Shown here piece by piece: positions 16,970 to 28,450 of a DNA stretch of 64,000 nt. The stretch lies in the NCBI RefSeq assembly GCF_014268445.2, contig NZ_CP077089.1, forward strand, positions 6,490,001 through 6,554,000, written 5' to 3'. Source of the DNA: Pseudomonas tensinigenes (GTDB lineage Bacteria > Pseudomonadota > Gammaproteobacteria > Pseudomonadales > Pseudomonadaceae). The stretch's first letter is position 1. Each line of letters opens with the position of its first letter. A program made the position numbers and the translations under genes. The notes below the pieces were generated by a model. It had not been told where the DNA came from and did no database searches. It saw only the letters and a list, made by a program, of their open reading frames with translations.

Positions 16970-17611
16970 ATGAGCACAACCATCGCCGGCATCAAAATCC
17001 CCGACAGCGCCCTCGCCCGGGCCACCACCGAGTACATCCGCGATATCGAGTCCGATCTGCTCTACCACCACTCGCGCCGGGTATTTCTGTTCGGTGCATT
17101 GAGCGGCGAGCGCCAGCAATTGGCCTACGATCCGGAGTTGCTCTACGTCGGCGCAATGTTCCACGACCTCGGTTTGGTCGAAGGCCACCGCAGTGATGAC
17201 GAGCGTTTTGAAGTCGACGGTGCCAACGCGGCAGCGGCGTTTCTCAAACCGTACGGGTTGAGCGATGACGATATCGAACAGGTCTGGCTGTCGATTGCCC
17301 TGCACACCACGCCGGGCGTGCCCAAGCATCTGCGCCCGACCGTGGCACTGGTCACCGCAGGCGTGGAGATGGATGTGCTGGGGATGGATTACGCAGCCTT
17401 CAGCACCGTGCAGCGTGAGGCAGTGGTGCATGCGCACCCGCGTGGAGAGGGTTTCAAGGAATGCATCATCTGCGCGTTTGCCGATGGTTTGCGCCATCGT
17501 CCGCAGACCACGTTCGGCAATGTGAAGACCGATGTGCTGAGGGATCAGGAGCCGGGGTTCAAGCCGATGAACTTTGTTGAAGTCATCCGCCAATCTCCCT
17601 GGACTGCGTAA
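16970..17611 (+). CDS. HD domain protein (cyanamide-hydratase-like)
   Basis: A 213-aa HD-superfamily phosphohydrolase-like protein. Metal ligands are seen as His33/34 (LLYHHSRRVF), His65-Asp66 (GAMFHDLGLVEGH) and downstream His112 and Asp (LTPE-like region AGVEMDVLGMD). The arrangement resembles the DDI2/cyanamide hydratase subgroup. Substrate unknown. The ATG at 16970 follows GAGGAAAC; the longer open frame back to 16859 overlaps the repeat region and lacks similarity. Divergent from the GlxA-family regulator. Confidence 0.82.
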   Translation: MSTTIAGIKIPDSALARATTEYIRDIESDLLYHHSRRVFLFGALSGERQQLAYDPELLYVGAMFHDLGLVEGHRSDDERFEVDGANAAAAFLKPYGLSDDDIEQVWLSIALHTTPGVPKHLRPTVALVTAGVEMDVLGMDYAAFSTVQREAVVHAHPRGEGFKECIICAFADGLRHRPQTTFGNVKTDVLRDQEPGFKPMNFVEVIRQSPWTA

Positions 17612-17617
17612 AACCCA

Positions 17618-17706
17618 TGTAGGAGTGAGCCTGCTCGCGATGGCGTCCTGTCAGTTGGAAATTTCCTGACTGACAGGACGCCATCGCGAGCAGGCTCACT
17701 CCTACA
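17618..17706. repeat. REPIN family B, near-perfect 89-nt palindrome
   Basis: Arms of 38 bases beginning TGTAGGAGTGAGCCTGCTCG are exact complements, separated by 13 bases that contain the inner palindrome GGAAATTTCC. The core differs from family A by GAGTGAGCC for GAGCGAGCC and by CGATGGCG in place of CGAA. It lies between the convergent HD gene and spuH. Confidence 0.92.
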
Positions 17707-17714
17707 GTTTGAAT

Positions 17715-17744
17715 TGGGTTGGCCTCGAGAATGAGGCCAACCCA
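17715..17744 (-). terminator. Hairpin after spuH, probable end of the spu operon
   Basis: TGGGTTGGCCTC with its exact complement and a 6-base loop lies 8 bases past the spuH stop. There is no long U-tract on the minus strand, so it may act with Rho or as a 3' stabiliser. Confidence 0.6.
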
Positions 17745-17751
17745 TTAGTGC

Positions 17752-18642
17752 TTACGCGGCTTCCGGGCTTGGTGCGCGACGCACGTCCGGCTGCTTCCAC
17801 GAATCGGCTGCGCTTTCTTCGATGGCTTGCTGGATGGCTTTCTTGCGCGCTTCTTCGGCACGGCGGCTGAAGAACCAGACCATGAAGGTCACGATCGACA
17901 CCGCCAGCAAAATCAGACTGGCCACGGCGTTGATCTCAGGCTTCACGCCCAGACGCACCGCCGAGAACACTTCCATCGGCAGGGTCGTCGATCCCGGACC
18001 GGAGACGAAGCTCGCCAGTACCAGGTCATCCAGCGACAGCGCGAACGACATCATGCCGCCCGCCGCCAGCGACGGCGCGATCATCGGGATGGTGATCAGG
18101 AAGAACACCTTCCACGGCCGCGCACCGAGGTCCATCGCCGCTTCTTCGATCGACAGGTCCAGCTCACGCAGGCGCGCCGACACCACCACCGCCACATACG
18201 CCGCGCAGAACGTGGTGTGAGCGATCCAGATGGTGACGATGCCACGCTCCTGCGGCCAGCCGATCATCTGCGCCATGGCCACGAACAGCAGCAACAGCGA
18301 CAGACCGGTGATCACTTCCGGCATCACCAACGGCGCTGTCACCAGGCCGCCGAACAGCGTGCGGCCCTTGAAACGGGTGATGCGCGTCAGCACGAACGCC
18401 GCCAGCGTGCCCAGCGCCACCGCAGCAACCGCGGTGTAGCAGGCGATTTCCAGCGAGCGCAGCACCGAGCCCATCAGTTGGGTGTTGTCGAGCAGGCCGA
18501 CGTACCACTTGATCGACCAGCCGCCCCACACCGTTACCAGTTTCGAGGCGTTGAACGAATAGATCACCAAGATCAGCATCGGCAGGTAGATGAACAACAG
18601 ACCGATGATCAGCATCAGGCTGGAGAAACGGATGCGCTTCAT
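17752..18642 (-). CDS. spuH: Polyamine ABC transporter permease SpuH (PotI-like)
   Basis: A 296-aa inner-membrane permease with about six membrane segments, from LMLIIGLLFIYLPMLILVIYSF to VASLILLAVSIVTFMVWFFS. The ABC-interaction EAA loop is EEAAMDLGARPWKVFFLITIPMIAPS. Partner of SpuG in the putrescine/spermidine importer. Its start overlaps the spuG stop by four bases (ATGA), so translation is coupled. Last gene of the spu transport operon. Confidence 0.93.
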   Translation of the reverse strand: MKRIRFSSLMLIIGLLFIYLPMLILVIYSFNASKLVTVWGGWSIKWYVGLLDNTQLMGSVLRSLEIACYTAVAAVALGTLAAFVLTRITRFKGRTLFGGLVTAPLVMPEVITGLSLLLLFVAMAQMIGWPQERGIVTIWIAHTTFCAAYVAVVVSARLRELDLSIEEAAMDLGARPWKVFFLITIPMIAPSLAAGGMMSFALSLDDLVLASFVSGPGSTTLPMEVFSAVRLGVKPEINAVASLILLAVSIVTFMVWFFSRRAEEARKKAIQQAIEESAADSWKQPDVRRAPSPEAA

Positions 18643-19559
18643 TCTTTGCCCTCCATTTCTTTGGCCTGACTGCGGTTGAACAGAATGATCGGCACAATCA
18701 GGATCGCCAGCATCACCACTGCCAGCGCGGATGCCACCGGCCAGTCACGGTTGTTGAAGAACTCTTGCCAGAGCACTTTACCGATCATCAGGGTTTCCGG
18801 ACCGCCGAGCAGTTCCGGGATCACGAACTCACCCACCACCGGGATGAACACCAGCATGCAGCCGGCAATGATGCCGTTCTTGGACAGCGGAATGGTGATT
18901 TTCCAGAAACTGTTGAAAGTGCTCGAACCCAAGTCCGATGCGGCTTCGAGCAGACTGTTGTCGTGCTTCACCAGGTTGGCGTACAGCGGCAGGATCATGA
19001 ACGGCAAGTACGAGTAAACGACACCGATGTACACCGCAAGATTAGTGTTGAGGATCTGCAGTGGCTCGTCGATGAAGCCCATGCTCATCAGGAAACCGTT
19101 GAGCAGGCCGTTGTTGCTGAGAATGCCCATCCACGCGTAAACGCGGATCAGGATCGCCGTCCAGGTCGGCATCATGATCAGCAGCACCAGCACCGTTTGC
19201 AGCTCTTTACGGGCGGTGGCGATGGCGTAGGCCATCGGGTAGCCGATCACCAGACAAAGGATGGTGCTGATCAGCGCCATCTTCAGCGAGCCGAGGTAAG
19301 CGGCGATGTACAACTCGTCGCCCGCCAGCATCGCGTAGTTGCCCAGGTTCAGCAGCAGTTGCAGCTTCTGCTCGGCGTAGGTGTAAATCTCGGTGTACGG
19401 CGGGATGGCCACGTCGGCTTCGGCGAAGCTGATCTTCAGGACGATGAAGAACGGCAACATGAAGAACAGAAACAGCCAGATGAACGGAACCCCGATGACC
19501 AACTGCCGGCCATTGGGGATTATTCGGTTGATGCGGCGTTTGAATTTGCGCATGTTCAT
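18639..19559 (-). CDS. spuG: Polyamine ABC transporter permease SpuG (PotH-like)
   Basis: A 306-aa inner-membrane permease starting MNMRKFKRRINR with a basic N-terminus, then segments such as VIGVPFIWLFLFFMLPFFIVL. The EAA loop reads LEAASDLGSSTFNSFWKITIPLSKNG. The ATG at 19559 overlaps the spuF stop by four bases (ATGA); the frame is open upstream to 19595 but that lies inside spuF. Forms the membrane channel with SpuH. Confidence 0.93.
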   Translation of the reverse strand: MNMRKFKRRINRIIPNGRQLVIGVPFIWLFLFFMLPFFIVLKISFAEADVAIPPYTEIYTYAEQKLQLLLNLGNYAMLAGDELYIAAYLGSLKMALISTILCLVIGYPMAYAIATARKELQTVLVLLIMMPTWTAILIRVYAWMGILSNNGLLNGFLMSMGFIDEPLQILNTNLAVYIGVVYSYLPFMILPLYANLVKHDNSLLEAASDLGSSTFNSFWKITIPLSKNGIIAGCMLVFIPVVGEFVIPELLGGPETLMIGKVLWQEFFNNRDWPVASALAVVMLAILIVPIILFNRSQAKEMEGKE

Positions 19560-20698
19560 GAGCGAAGTACCACGCCGCTGTCGTCTTCCCACCACACGTA
19601 AACCTGATCGCCCCAGGTCGGACGTGCGCCGCGACGTTCGGCGTTGGCCACAAACGACTGCACCAGTTTGCCGCTCGGCAATTCAACGTAGAACACCGAG
19701 TGTCCGCCGAGGTAGGCGATGTCGTGCACCTTGCCACTCGACCAGTTGTATTCGCAGGTCGGTTGATCGGCGGTGACCAGCAGCTTCTCCGGACGAATCG
19801 CGTAGGTGACCGACTTGTCCTGCACCGAAGTGCTGATGCCGTGGCCGACATAGATCTGCCGGTCGAGGTCCTTGCAGGTGATGGTCGCGTGGCCTTCGGC
19901 GTCGTCGATCACTTCGCCTTCAAAGATGTTGACGTTGCCGATGAATTCGCAGACCAGACGGCTGGTCGGGGTTTCGTAGATGTCGATCGGGCTGCCGATC
20001 TGGGCGATCCAGCCCAAGTGCATGATCGCGATGCGCTCGGCCATGGTCATGGCCTCTTCCTGGTCGTGGGTCACCATCACGCAAGTCACGCCGACGCGCT
20101 CGATGATTTCCACCAGTTCCAGCTGCATCTGCGAACGCAGTTTCTTGTCCAGTGCGCCCATCGGTTCGTCGAGCAGCAGCAACTTCGGCCGCTTGGCCAG
20201 CGAACGTGCCAGCGCCACGCGCTGACGCTGACCGCCAGACAGTTGATGCGGCTTGCGCTTGGCGTACTGGCTCATCTGCACCAGCTTGAGCATCTCGGCC
20301 ACGCGAGCGTCGACTTCAGCCGCCGGGATCTTGTCCTGCTTGAGGCCGAAGGCGATGTTCTGCGCCACGGTCATGTGCGGGAACAAGGCGTACGACTGGA
20401 ACATCATGTTGATCGGACGTTCGTACGGCGGCATGTCGGTGATGTCGACGCCGTCGAGGAAAATGCGCCCCTCCGTGGGCCGTTCGAACCCTGCCAGCAT
20501 CCGCAGCAGAGTGGATTTGCCCGATCCCGAACCGCCGAGCAGGGCGAAGATCTCGCCCTTTTTGATTTCCAGGGACACATCGTCCACGGCAATCGTCTCG
20601 TCGAATTTCTTCGTGACCCGGTCGATTTTGACCAACACCTGTTTCGGTGTCTGGTCGCCCTCGAGGGCTTTCTTATAGGCGCCGGAGGCAACTGCCAT
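19556..20698 (-). CDS. spuF: Polyamine ABC transporter ATPase SpuF (PotG-like)
   Basis: A 380-aa ATPase that energises the polyamine importer. Walker A is GGSGSGKST, the signature LSGGQRQRVALARSLA, Walker B LLLLDEPMGALD and the switch His is in VMVTHDQEEA. Residues from about 260 form the C-terminal TOBE domain. The N-terminal extension MAVASGAYKKALEGDQ is usual for PotG-type proteins. Overlaps spuG and lies 66 bases after the spuE stop. Confidence 0.95.
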   Translation of the reverse strand: MAVASGAYKKALEGDQTPKQVLVKIDRVTKKFDETIAVDDVSLEIKKGEIFALLGGSGSGKSTLLRMLAGFERPTEGRIFLDGVDITDMPPYERPINMMFQSYALFPHMTVAQNIAFGLKQDKIPAAEVDARVAEMLKLVQMSQYAKRKPHQLSGGQRQRVALARSLAKRPKLLLLDEPMGALDKKLRSQMQLELVEIIERVGVTCVMVTHDQEEAMTMAERIAIMHLGWIAQIGSPIDIYETPTSRLVCEFIGNVNIFEGEVIDDAEGHATITCKDLDRQIYVGHGISTSVQDKSVTYAIRPEKLLVTADQPTCEYNWSSGKVHDIAYLGGHSVFYVELPSGKLVQSFVANAERRGARPTWGDQVYVWWEDDSGVVLRS

Positions 20699-20764
20699 TT
20701 ACGAAACTCCCAGAAAAAAACAATGCAGTTCGCCCCGCAAGGCGAACCCAGGATAGTGTGTGCC

Positions 20765-23163
<2,399 letters not shown>

Positions 23164-23335
23164 GCGTTAATGCTCCAAATTTTTCTTTTTTGAACCACTT
23201 TGTTCAGCGGCCGAACCCGGACAACTGGAACCGCGGCTAGTCTGGCAAGATCCGAGGCGGTCTTTCAAGAAAAGACCAGCCTTTCCGACAGCTTTGAGCG
23301 CGAGCGCCACGGCTCCCCCGCTCAAAGCCTAGCAC

Positions 23336-24700
23336 TTAGCCCTGCAACGCACTGAGGGTCAGGTCCAGACACTTGCGTGCCTTTGTAACCAGCTCATCGA
23401 TCTCGGCTTTGCTGATCACCAGCGGCGGCGCGATGATCATGGTGTCGCCCACAGCGCGCATGATCAGGCCGTTGTCGAAGCAGAACTGGCGGCAGATCAT
23501 GCCGACGCCCTTGCCTTCGTAACGCTTGCGCGTGGCCTTGTCCTGCACCAGCTCGATCGCGCCCAACAGACCGACGCCGCGAACTTCACCCACCAACGGG
23601 TGATCGTTCAGTTCCCGCAGACGTTTCTGCAAATACGGTGCCGTTTCGTTGTGCGCGTTCTCGATAATTTTTTCGTCGCGCAGGATGCGGATGTTTTCCA
23701 GGCCCACCGCCGCTGCCACCGGGTGACCGGAGTAGGTGAAGCCGTGGTTGAAATCGCCACCTTCGTTGAGCACCGCAACAACGGTGTCGCGAACGATCAG
23801 CCCACCCATCGGGATGTAACCGGAGGTCAGACCTTTGGCGATGGTCATCATGTCGGGCTTGAGGTCGTAGAAATCGCTACCGAACCACTCACCGGTACGG
23901 CCGAAACCGCAGATCACTTCGTCGGCGACGAAAAGGATGTCGTACTTGGCAAGGATTTCCTTGATGCGCGGCCAGTAGCTGTCGGGCGGAATGATCACGC
24001 CACCGGCGCCTTGAATTGGCTCGGCAATAAAGGCACCGACATTGTCGACGCCGACTTCGAGAATCTTTTCTTCCAACTGATTGGCCGCCCAGATGCCGAA
24101 CTCTTCCGGGGACATCTCGCCACCCTCGGCGAACCAGTACGGCTGCGCGATGTGGACGATGCCCGGGATCGGCAAGTCGCCTTGCTCGTGCATATAAGTC
24201 ATGCCACCGAGGCTCGCGCCGGCCACGGTCGAACCGTGATAACCGTTCTTGCGGCTGATGATGACTTTTTTGTTTGGCTGGCCTTTGATCGCCCAGTAGT
24301 GGCGGACCATACGCAGCATGGTGTCGTTGCCTTCGGAGCCGGAACCGGTGAAGAACACATGGTTCATGCCTTCCGGTGCCACGTCGGCGATGGCCTTGGC
24401 CAGTTCCAGCGCTGGCGGGTGCGCGGTCTGGAAGAACAGGTTGTAGTACGGCAGTTCGCGCATCTGTTTGGCGGCCGCGTCGGCCAGCTCATCGCGACCA
24501 TAACCGATGGCCACGCACCACAGACCGGCCATACCGTCGAGAATCTTGTTGCCTTCACTGTCCCACAGGTAAACGCCCTTGGCGTTGGTGATGATCCGCG
24601 GGCCCTTCTCTTTCAGCTGCTTGAAGTCGCTGAACGGGGCTAGGTGGTGATCATTGCTGAGGGCTTGCCACTCGCGGGTTTGCGGGTTGTTGCTGGTCAT
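23336..24700 (-). CDS. spuC: Putrescine-pyruvate aminotransferase
   Basis: A 454-aa class III aminotransferase that passes the amino group of putrescine to pyruvate, giving 4-aminobutanal. PLP is held by Lys289 ([14 protein letters not shown]), with Asp260 in [14 protein letters not shown] and the phosphate-binding GSGSEGND. The length and the partner genes (spuB upstream, binding proteins downstream) identify it as SpuC rather than a beta-alanine or generic omega-transaminase. About 56 bases separate it from spuB. Confidence 0.93.
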   Translation of the reverse strand: MTSNNPQTREWQALSNDHHLAPFSDFKQLKEKGPRIITNAKGVYLWDSEGNKILDGMAGLWCVAIGYGRDELADAAAKQMRELPYYNLFFQTAHPPALELAKAIADVAPEGMNHVFFTGSGSEGNDTMLRMVRHYWAIKGQPNKKVIISRKNGYHGSTVAGASLGGMTYMHEQGDLPIPGIVHIAQPYWFAEGGEMSPEEFGIWAANQLEEKILEVGVDNVGAFIAEPIQGAGGVIIPPDSYWPRIKEILAKYDILFVADEVICGFGRTGEWFGSDFYDLKPDMMTIAKGLTSGYIPMGGLIVRDTVVAVLNEGGDFNHGFTYSGHPVAAAVGLENIRILRDEKIIENAHNETAPYLQKRLRELNDHPLVGEVRGVGLLGAIELVQDKATRKRYEGKGVGMICRQFCFDNGLIMRAVGDTMIIAPPLVISKAEIDELVTKARKCLDLTLSALQG

Positions 24701-24756
24701 GCCAATTCTCCTTGTTATCGGTGAAGACGCGGCCGGTGAGGACCGCGTCCGGCGTA

Positions 24757-26115
24757 TCAGACGGCGAAGAGCAGGTACTCACGCTCCCAGGAACTGATCA
24801 CGCGCTTGAAGTTTTCATGCTCGGCCCGTTTTACCGCGACGTACCCAGTGATGAAGGTTTTGCCCAGGTACTTCTCGATGGTCGCGCTGTTTTCCATGCG
24901 CTCCAGCGCGTCTTCGATGGTCAGCGGCAGGCGCAGGTTGCGGCGCTCGTAACCACGGCCCACCACTGGTGCGCTCGGGTTGAGGCCTTCGACCATGCCG
25001 ATGTAACCGCAGAGCAGGCTCGCGGCGATCGCCAGATACGGGTTGGCGTCGGCGCCCGGCAGGCGGTTTTCCACGCGACGGTTTTGCGGGCCGGCATCCG
25101 GTACGCGTAGGCCGACGGTACGGTTTTCTTCGCCCCACTCGACGTTGACCGGTGCCGAGGTGTCCGGCAGGAAGCGGCGGAACGAGTTGACGTTCGGCGC
25201 GAACAGCGGCAACAACTCAGGAATCAGTTTCTGCAAACCACCGATGTGGTGCAGGAACAACTGGCTCATGGTCCCGTCTTCATTAGAGAAGACGTTCTTG
25301 CCGGTCTCGATGTCGATGATGCTCTGGTGCAAGTGCATCGCGCTGCCCGGCTCGCCGGTCATCGGTTTGGCCATAAAGGTCGCAGCGACGTCGTGCTTGA
25401 GCGCGGCTTCACGCATGGTGCGTTTGAACACCAGAATCTGGTCGGCCAGCGACAGTGCGTCGCCGTGACGGAAGTTGATTTCCATCTGCGCCGTGCCGTC
25501 TTCGTGGATCAGCGTGTCGAGGTCCAGCTCCTGCAGTTCGCACCAGTCGTAGACGTCTTCGAACAGCGGGTCGAATTCGTTCGCCGCTTCAATCGAGAAC
25601 GACTGACGACCGATTTCCGGACGACCCGAACGGCCAATCGGCGGCTGCAACGGATAGTCAGGGTCGTCGCTGCGCTTGGTCAGGTAGAACTCCATTTCCG
25701 GCGCCACGATTGGCTGCCAGCCCTTGTCGGCATAGAGCTTGAGGACTTTCTTGAGGACGTTGCGCGGCGACAGCTCGATCGGGTTGCCCTGCTTGTCGTA
25801 GGTGTCGTGGATCACTTGAGCAGTTGGCTCGATGGCCCACGGCACCAGGTACACGGCATTCTGGTCGGGGCGGCAGATCATGTCGATGTCGGCCGGGTCG
25901 AGCAGTTCGTAATAGATGTCGTCTTCGACGTAGTCGCCGGTCACGGTCTGCAACAGCACGCTTTCTGGCAGACGCATGCCTTTTTCGGCGATGAACTTGT
26001 TGGTCGGCGAGATCTTGCCCCGGGTGATCCCGGTCAAGTCGGCGATCATGCATTCGACTTCTGTGATCTTGTGGTCTTTCAACCAATCGGTGAGCTGGTC
26101 GAGGTTGTTACTCAT
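24757..26115 (-). CDS. spuB: Gamma-glutamylpolyamine synthetase SpuB (glutamine-synthetase family)
   Basis: A 452-aa glutamine-synthetase-like ligase that joins glutamate to a polyamine amine with ATP, starting the gamma-glutamylation route. Fold markers are LTGITRGKI at the N-terminus, APEMEFYL (metal Glu), [12 protein letters not shown], and [20 protein letters not shown]. It is a paralogue of the divergent 458-aa protein at 26845. In PAO1 spuA sits immediately upstream; here only a spuA remnant remains. Confidence 0.9.
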   Translation of the reverse strand: MSNNLDQLTDWLKDHKITEVECMIADLTGITRGKISPTNKFIAEKGMRLPESVLLQTVTGDYVEDDIYYELLDPADIDMICRPDQNAVYLVPWAIEPTAQVIHDTYDKQGNPIELSPRNVLKKVLKLYADKGWQPIVAPEMEFYLTKRSDDPDYPLQPPIGRSGRPEIGRQSFSIEAANEFDPLFEDVYDWCELQELDLDTLIHEDGTAQMEINFRHGDALSLADQILVFKRTMREAALKHDVAATFMAKPMTGEPGSAMHLHQSIIDIETGKNVFSNEDGTMSQLFLHHIGGLQKLIPELLPLFAPNVNSFRRFLPDTSAPVNVEWGEENRTVGLRVPDAGPQNRRVENRLPGADANPYLAIAASLLCGYIGMVEGLNPSAPVVGRGYERRNLRLPLTIEDALERMENSATIEKYLGKTFITGYVAVKRAEHENFKRVISSWEREYLLFAV

Positions 26116-26136
26116 AAATGCCTCTGGGCTGAGTCT

Positions 26137-26153
26137 CCTGACATGATGTCAGG
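26137..26153. promoter_or_regulatory. Perfect palindrome upstream of spuB
   Basis: CCTGACATGATGTCAGG is a perfect 17-bp palindrome centred 30 bases upstream of the spuB ATG, between spuB and the spuA remnant. It could be an operator or a small RNA hairpin. No known binding-site consensus is claimed. Confidence 0.4.
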
Positions 26154-26209
26154 CAAAGTTTGACGCTTGGAGCGTCGCGTTAAAGGGGGCTTGCTCGCGC
26201 AGTACCGGC

Positions 26210-26566
26210 TTACGCCCGGCACCGCGCATAGACAATGAAAGAGGAGCTTACCTGCCCTTTACGCTGGCGTTGCATTTCCTGTGCACACTCAAGGCGTGCA
26301 GAATCATGAGCACGGCTTGGCAAGCGGCACAGGCTTTGGGAGTGAAAGCGATCTATATTGGAAGGAGACGCCATAAACAGGATGCTTTCCCGTACGTCCA
26401 GAATATCGGACGCTGACGCTTGAGCGGTCATGGACGGGAACATCGTCGCTAACGGGCGAGCCATGCTGGCTGCGCTACGGACGGATTGGTCGCCACTGAT
26501 GTGATGAGCATGCAGACCGGACTGTTGCGAGCAGTCGGTGATGCCGATTAACGGCAGGCGAGACAT
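26210..26566 (-). pseudogene. Truncated spuA (gamma-glutamyl-GABA hydrolase), remnant
   Basis: The 118-codon frame begins MSRLPLIGITDCSQQSGLH and continues with HISGD (22-26), DILD (54-57), ILFMASPSNI (62-71) and FH (74-75). These match the N-terminus of SpuA/PuuD class I amidotransferases, whose usual length is about 250 aa and whose motif here is normally ILFTGSPSN. After about residue 91 similarity is lost and the frame ends. The nucleophile Cys (CRG.QE motif) and the His/Glu of the triad are absent, so it cannot be an active hydrolase. The position between spuB and spuI is that of spuA in PAO1. Confidence 0.75.
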
Positions 26567-26844
26567 GAAGCACCCCGGTATTATTGCTGTTATGGGTTTG
26601 ATCGGAGCTTAGCCTTGTTCATTTTTTTACACAACACCCCCGTAAAAAATACAACACGGCCTGCTCAAGCCCGCGGATGCACAGTCTTCCAAGGACAAAA
26701 AAACGCCCGAAAGTGCCCCATAAATGCCCTCACAGCGCTTTTTTAGGGCAAAAAAGGCCTCGCTTGACTTCGGCAGGCCGTTCGGGTTGACTGAAACCAG
26801 AAAAGATCAATGATTGATATTTTTAACAACAAAGGTGTTGCATC
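26567..26844. promoter_or_regulatory. Divergent control region upstream of spuI, with ACAACAC direct repeats
   Basis: The gap is unusually A/T-rich in part. ACAACAC occurs at 26631-26637 and again at 26651-26657, exactly 20 bp apart (two helical turns). The inverted form GTGTTG is at 26835-26840, next to the spuI ribosome site AAAGG. Such spacing suits binding of a dimeric regulator on one DNA face. The rest shows no gene. Confidence 0.4.
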
Positions 26845-28221
26845 ATGTCGGTACCCCCGCGTGCCGTTCAGCTTAACGAAGCGAACGCGTTCCTTAAGGA
26901 ACATCCTGAGGTTCTGTACGTTGACCTTCTGATTGCGGATATGAATGGTGTGGTGCGCGGCAAGCGCATTGAACGCACCAGCCTCCACAAGGTTTACGAG
27001 AAAGGCATCAACCTGCCGGCCTCTCTATTTGCTCTGGATATCAACGGCTCTACGGTGGAAAGCACCGGCCTGGGCCTGGACATCGGCGACGCCGATCGTA
27101 TCTGCTATCCGATCCCCGATACCCTGTGCAACGAGCCATGGCAGAAGCGCCCGACCGCGCAACTGTTGATGACCATGCACGAACTCGAAGGCGACCCGTT
27201 CTTCGCCGATCCGCGCGAAGTGCTCCGTCAAGTTGTTGCAAAGTTTGACGAGCTGGGCCTGACCATCTGCGCGGCATTCGAACTCGAGTTCTACCTGATC
27301 GACCAGGAAAACGTGAACGGCCGTCCACAGCCGCCACGCTCGCCGATCTCCGGCAAACGCCCGCACTCGACGCAGGTCTACCTGATCGACGACCTCGACG
27401 AATACGTCGACTGCCTCCAGGACATTCTGGAAGGTGCCAAAGAGCAAGGCATCCCGGCCGACGCCATCGTCAAGGAAAGTGCCCCGGCGCAGTTCGAAGT
27501 GAACCTGCACCACGTCGCCGACCCGATCAAGGCATGCGACTACGCGGTACTGCTCAAGCGTCTGATCAAGAACATCGCCTACGACCATGAAATGGACACC
27601 ACCTTCATGGCCAAGCCGTACCCGGGCCAGGCAGGTAATGGTCTGCACGTACACATTTCGATTCTGGATAAAGAAGGCAAAAACATTTTTGCCAGCGAGG
27701 ATCCCGAGCAGAACGCCGCGCTGCGTCACGCGATCGGCGGTGTGCTCGAGACCCTGCCCGCGCAGATGGCTTTCCTCTGCCCGAACGTCAACTCCTACCG
27801 TCGTTTCGGCGCACAGTTCTACGTGCCGAACTCGCCGTGCTGGGGCCTCGACAACCGCACCGTGGCGATTCGCGTACCGACCGGCTCGTCCGATGCCGTG
27901 CGTATCGAACACCGCGTCGCCGGTGCCGACGCCAACCCGTATCTGTTGATGGCTTCGGTGCTGGCCGGCGTGCACCACGGTCTGACCAACAAGATCGAGC
28001 CGGGCGCGCCAGTCGAAGGCAACAGCTACGAGCAGAACGAGCAAAGCCTGCCGAACAACTTGCGCGATGCCCTGCGTGAGCTGGACGACAGCGAGGTGAT
28101 GGCCAAGTACATCGATCCGAAGTACATCGATATCTTCGTCGCCTGCAAGGAAAGCGAGCTGGAGGAGTTCGAACACTCCATCTCCGACCTTGAGTACAAC
28201 TGGTATCTGCATACCGTTTAA
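26845..28221 (+). CDS. spuI: Gamma-glutamylpolyamine synthetase SpuI (glutamine-synthetase family)
   Basis: A 458-aa ATP-dependent ligase of the PuuA/PauA type, joining glutamate to putrescine or another polyamine. It shows the N-terminal domain (LYVDLLIADMNGVVRGKRI), the catalytic FELEFYLID, the ATP/substrate loop PGQAGNGLHVHIS, and [15 protein letters not shown]. Divergent from spuB, with which it is clearly paralogous; two such synthetases at one locus suggest different polyamine preferences. An AAAGG site precedes the ATG; a strong terminator follows. Confidence 0.9.
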   Translation: MSVPPRAVQLNEANAFLKEHPEVLYVDLLIADMNGVVRGKRIERTSLHKVYEKGINLPASLFALDINGSTVESTGLGLDIGDADRICYPIPDTLCNEPWQKRPTAQLLMTMHELEGDPFFADPREVLRQVVAKFDELGLTICAAFELEFYLIDQENVNGRPQPPRSPISGKRPHSTQVYLIDDLDEYVDCLQDILEGAKEQGIPADAIVKESAPAQFEVNLHHVADPIKACDYAVLLKRLIKNIAYDHEMDTTFMAKPYPGQAGNGLHVHISILDKEGKNIFASEDPEQNAALRHAIGGVLETLPAQMAFLCPNVNSYRRFGAQFYVPNSPCWGLDNRTVAIRVPTGSSDAVRIEHRVAGADANPYLLMASVLAGVHHGLTNKIEPGAPVEGNSYEQNEQSLPNNLRDALRELDDSEVMAKYIDPKYIDIFVACKESELEEFEHSISDLEYNWYLHTV

Positions 28222-28240
28222 GCGGATTGCAGCTTCAGGA

Positions 28241-28279
28241 AAAAACGCCGTTGGCTAATTCAGCCAGCGGCGTTTTTTT
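28241..28279 (+). terminator. Intrinsic terminator of spuI
   Basis: CGCCGTTGGCT, loop AATTC, AGCCAGCGGCG (one wobble pair) followed by seven Ts, 19 bases after the stop. Confidence 0.9.
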
Positions 28280-28296
28280 ATGGCCGCCTGCGGCGG

Positions 28297-28386
28297 TTCG
28301 CGAGCAGGCTCGCTCCCACAGGGGGCTGTGTGTACAAATGCTCAAGTTCACTGGAGATCAAATGTGGGAGCGAGCCTGCTCGCGAA
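28297..28386. repeat. REPIN, family A
   Basis: TTCGCGAGCAGGCTCGCTCC and its inverted partner enclose about 42 bases; located between the spuI terminator and the TetR-type gene. Confidence 0.9.
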
Positions 28387-28450
28387 AGCGGCCGACAAGA
28401 CAACACAAGAGCCGGCTCGTACAATGCCCGCTGCCCCGCAGGAGACTTCC

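Noticed and set aside
26845..28221. Ordinary glutamine synthetase (glnA)
   Set aside because: The sequence and its location beside spuB point to the gamma-glutamylpolyamine synthetase branch; glnA would be linked to ntrBC.
28280..28450. N-terminal extension of the TetR-type regulator
   Set aside because: The extra 57 codons translate the REPIN and precede the normal basic arm and helix-turn-helix; the internal ATG at 28451 has a ribosome site.
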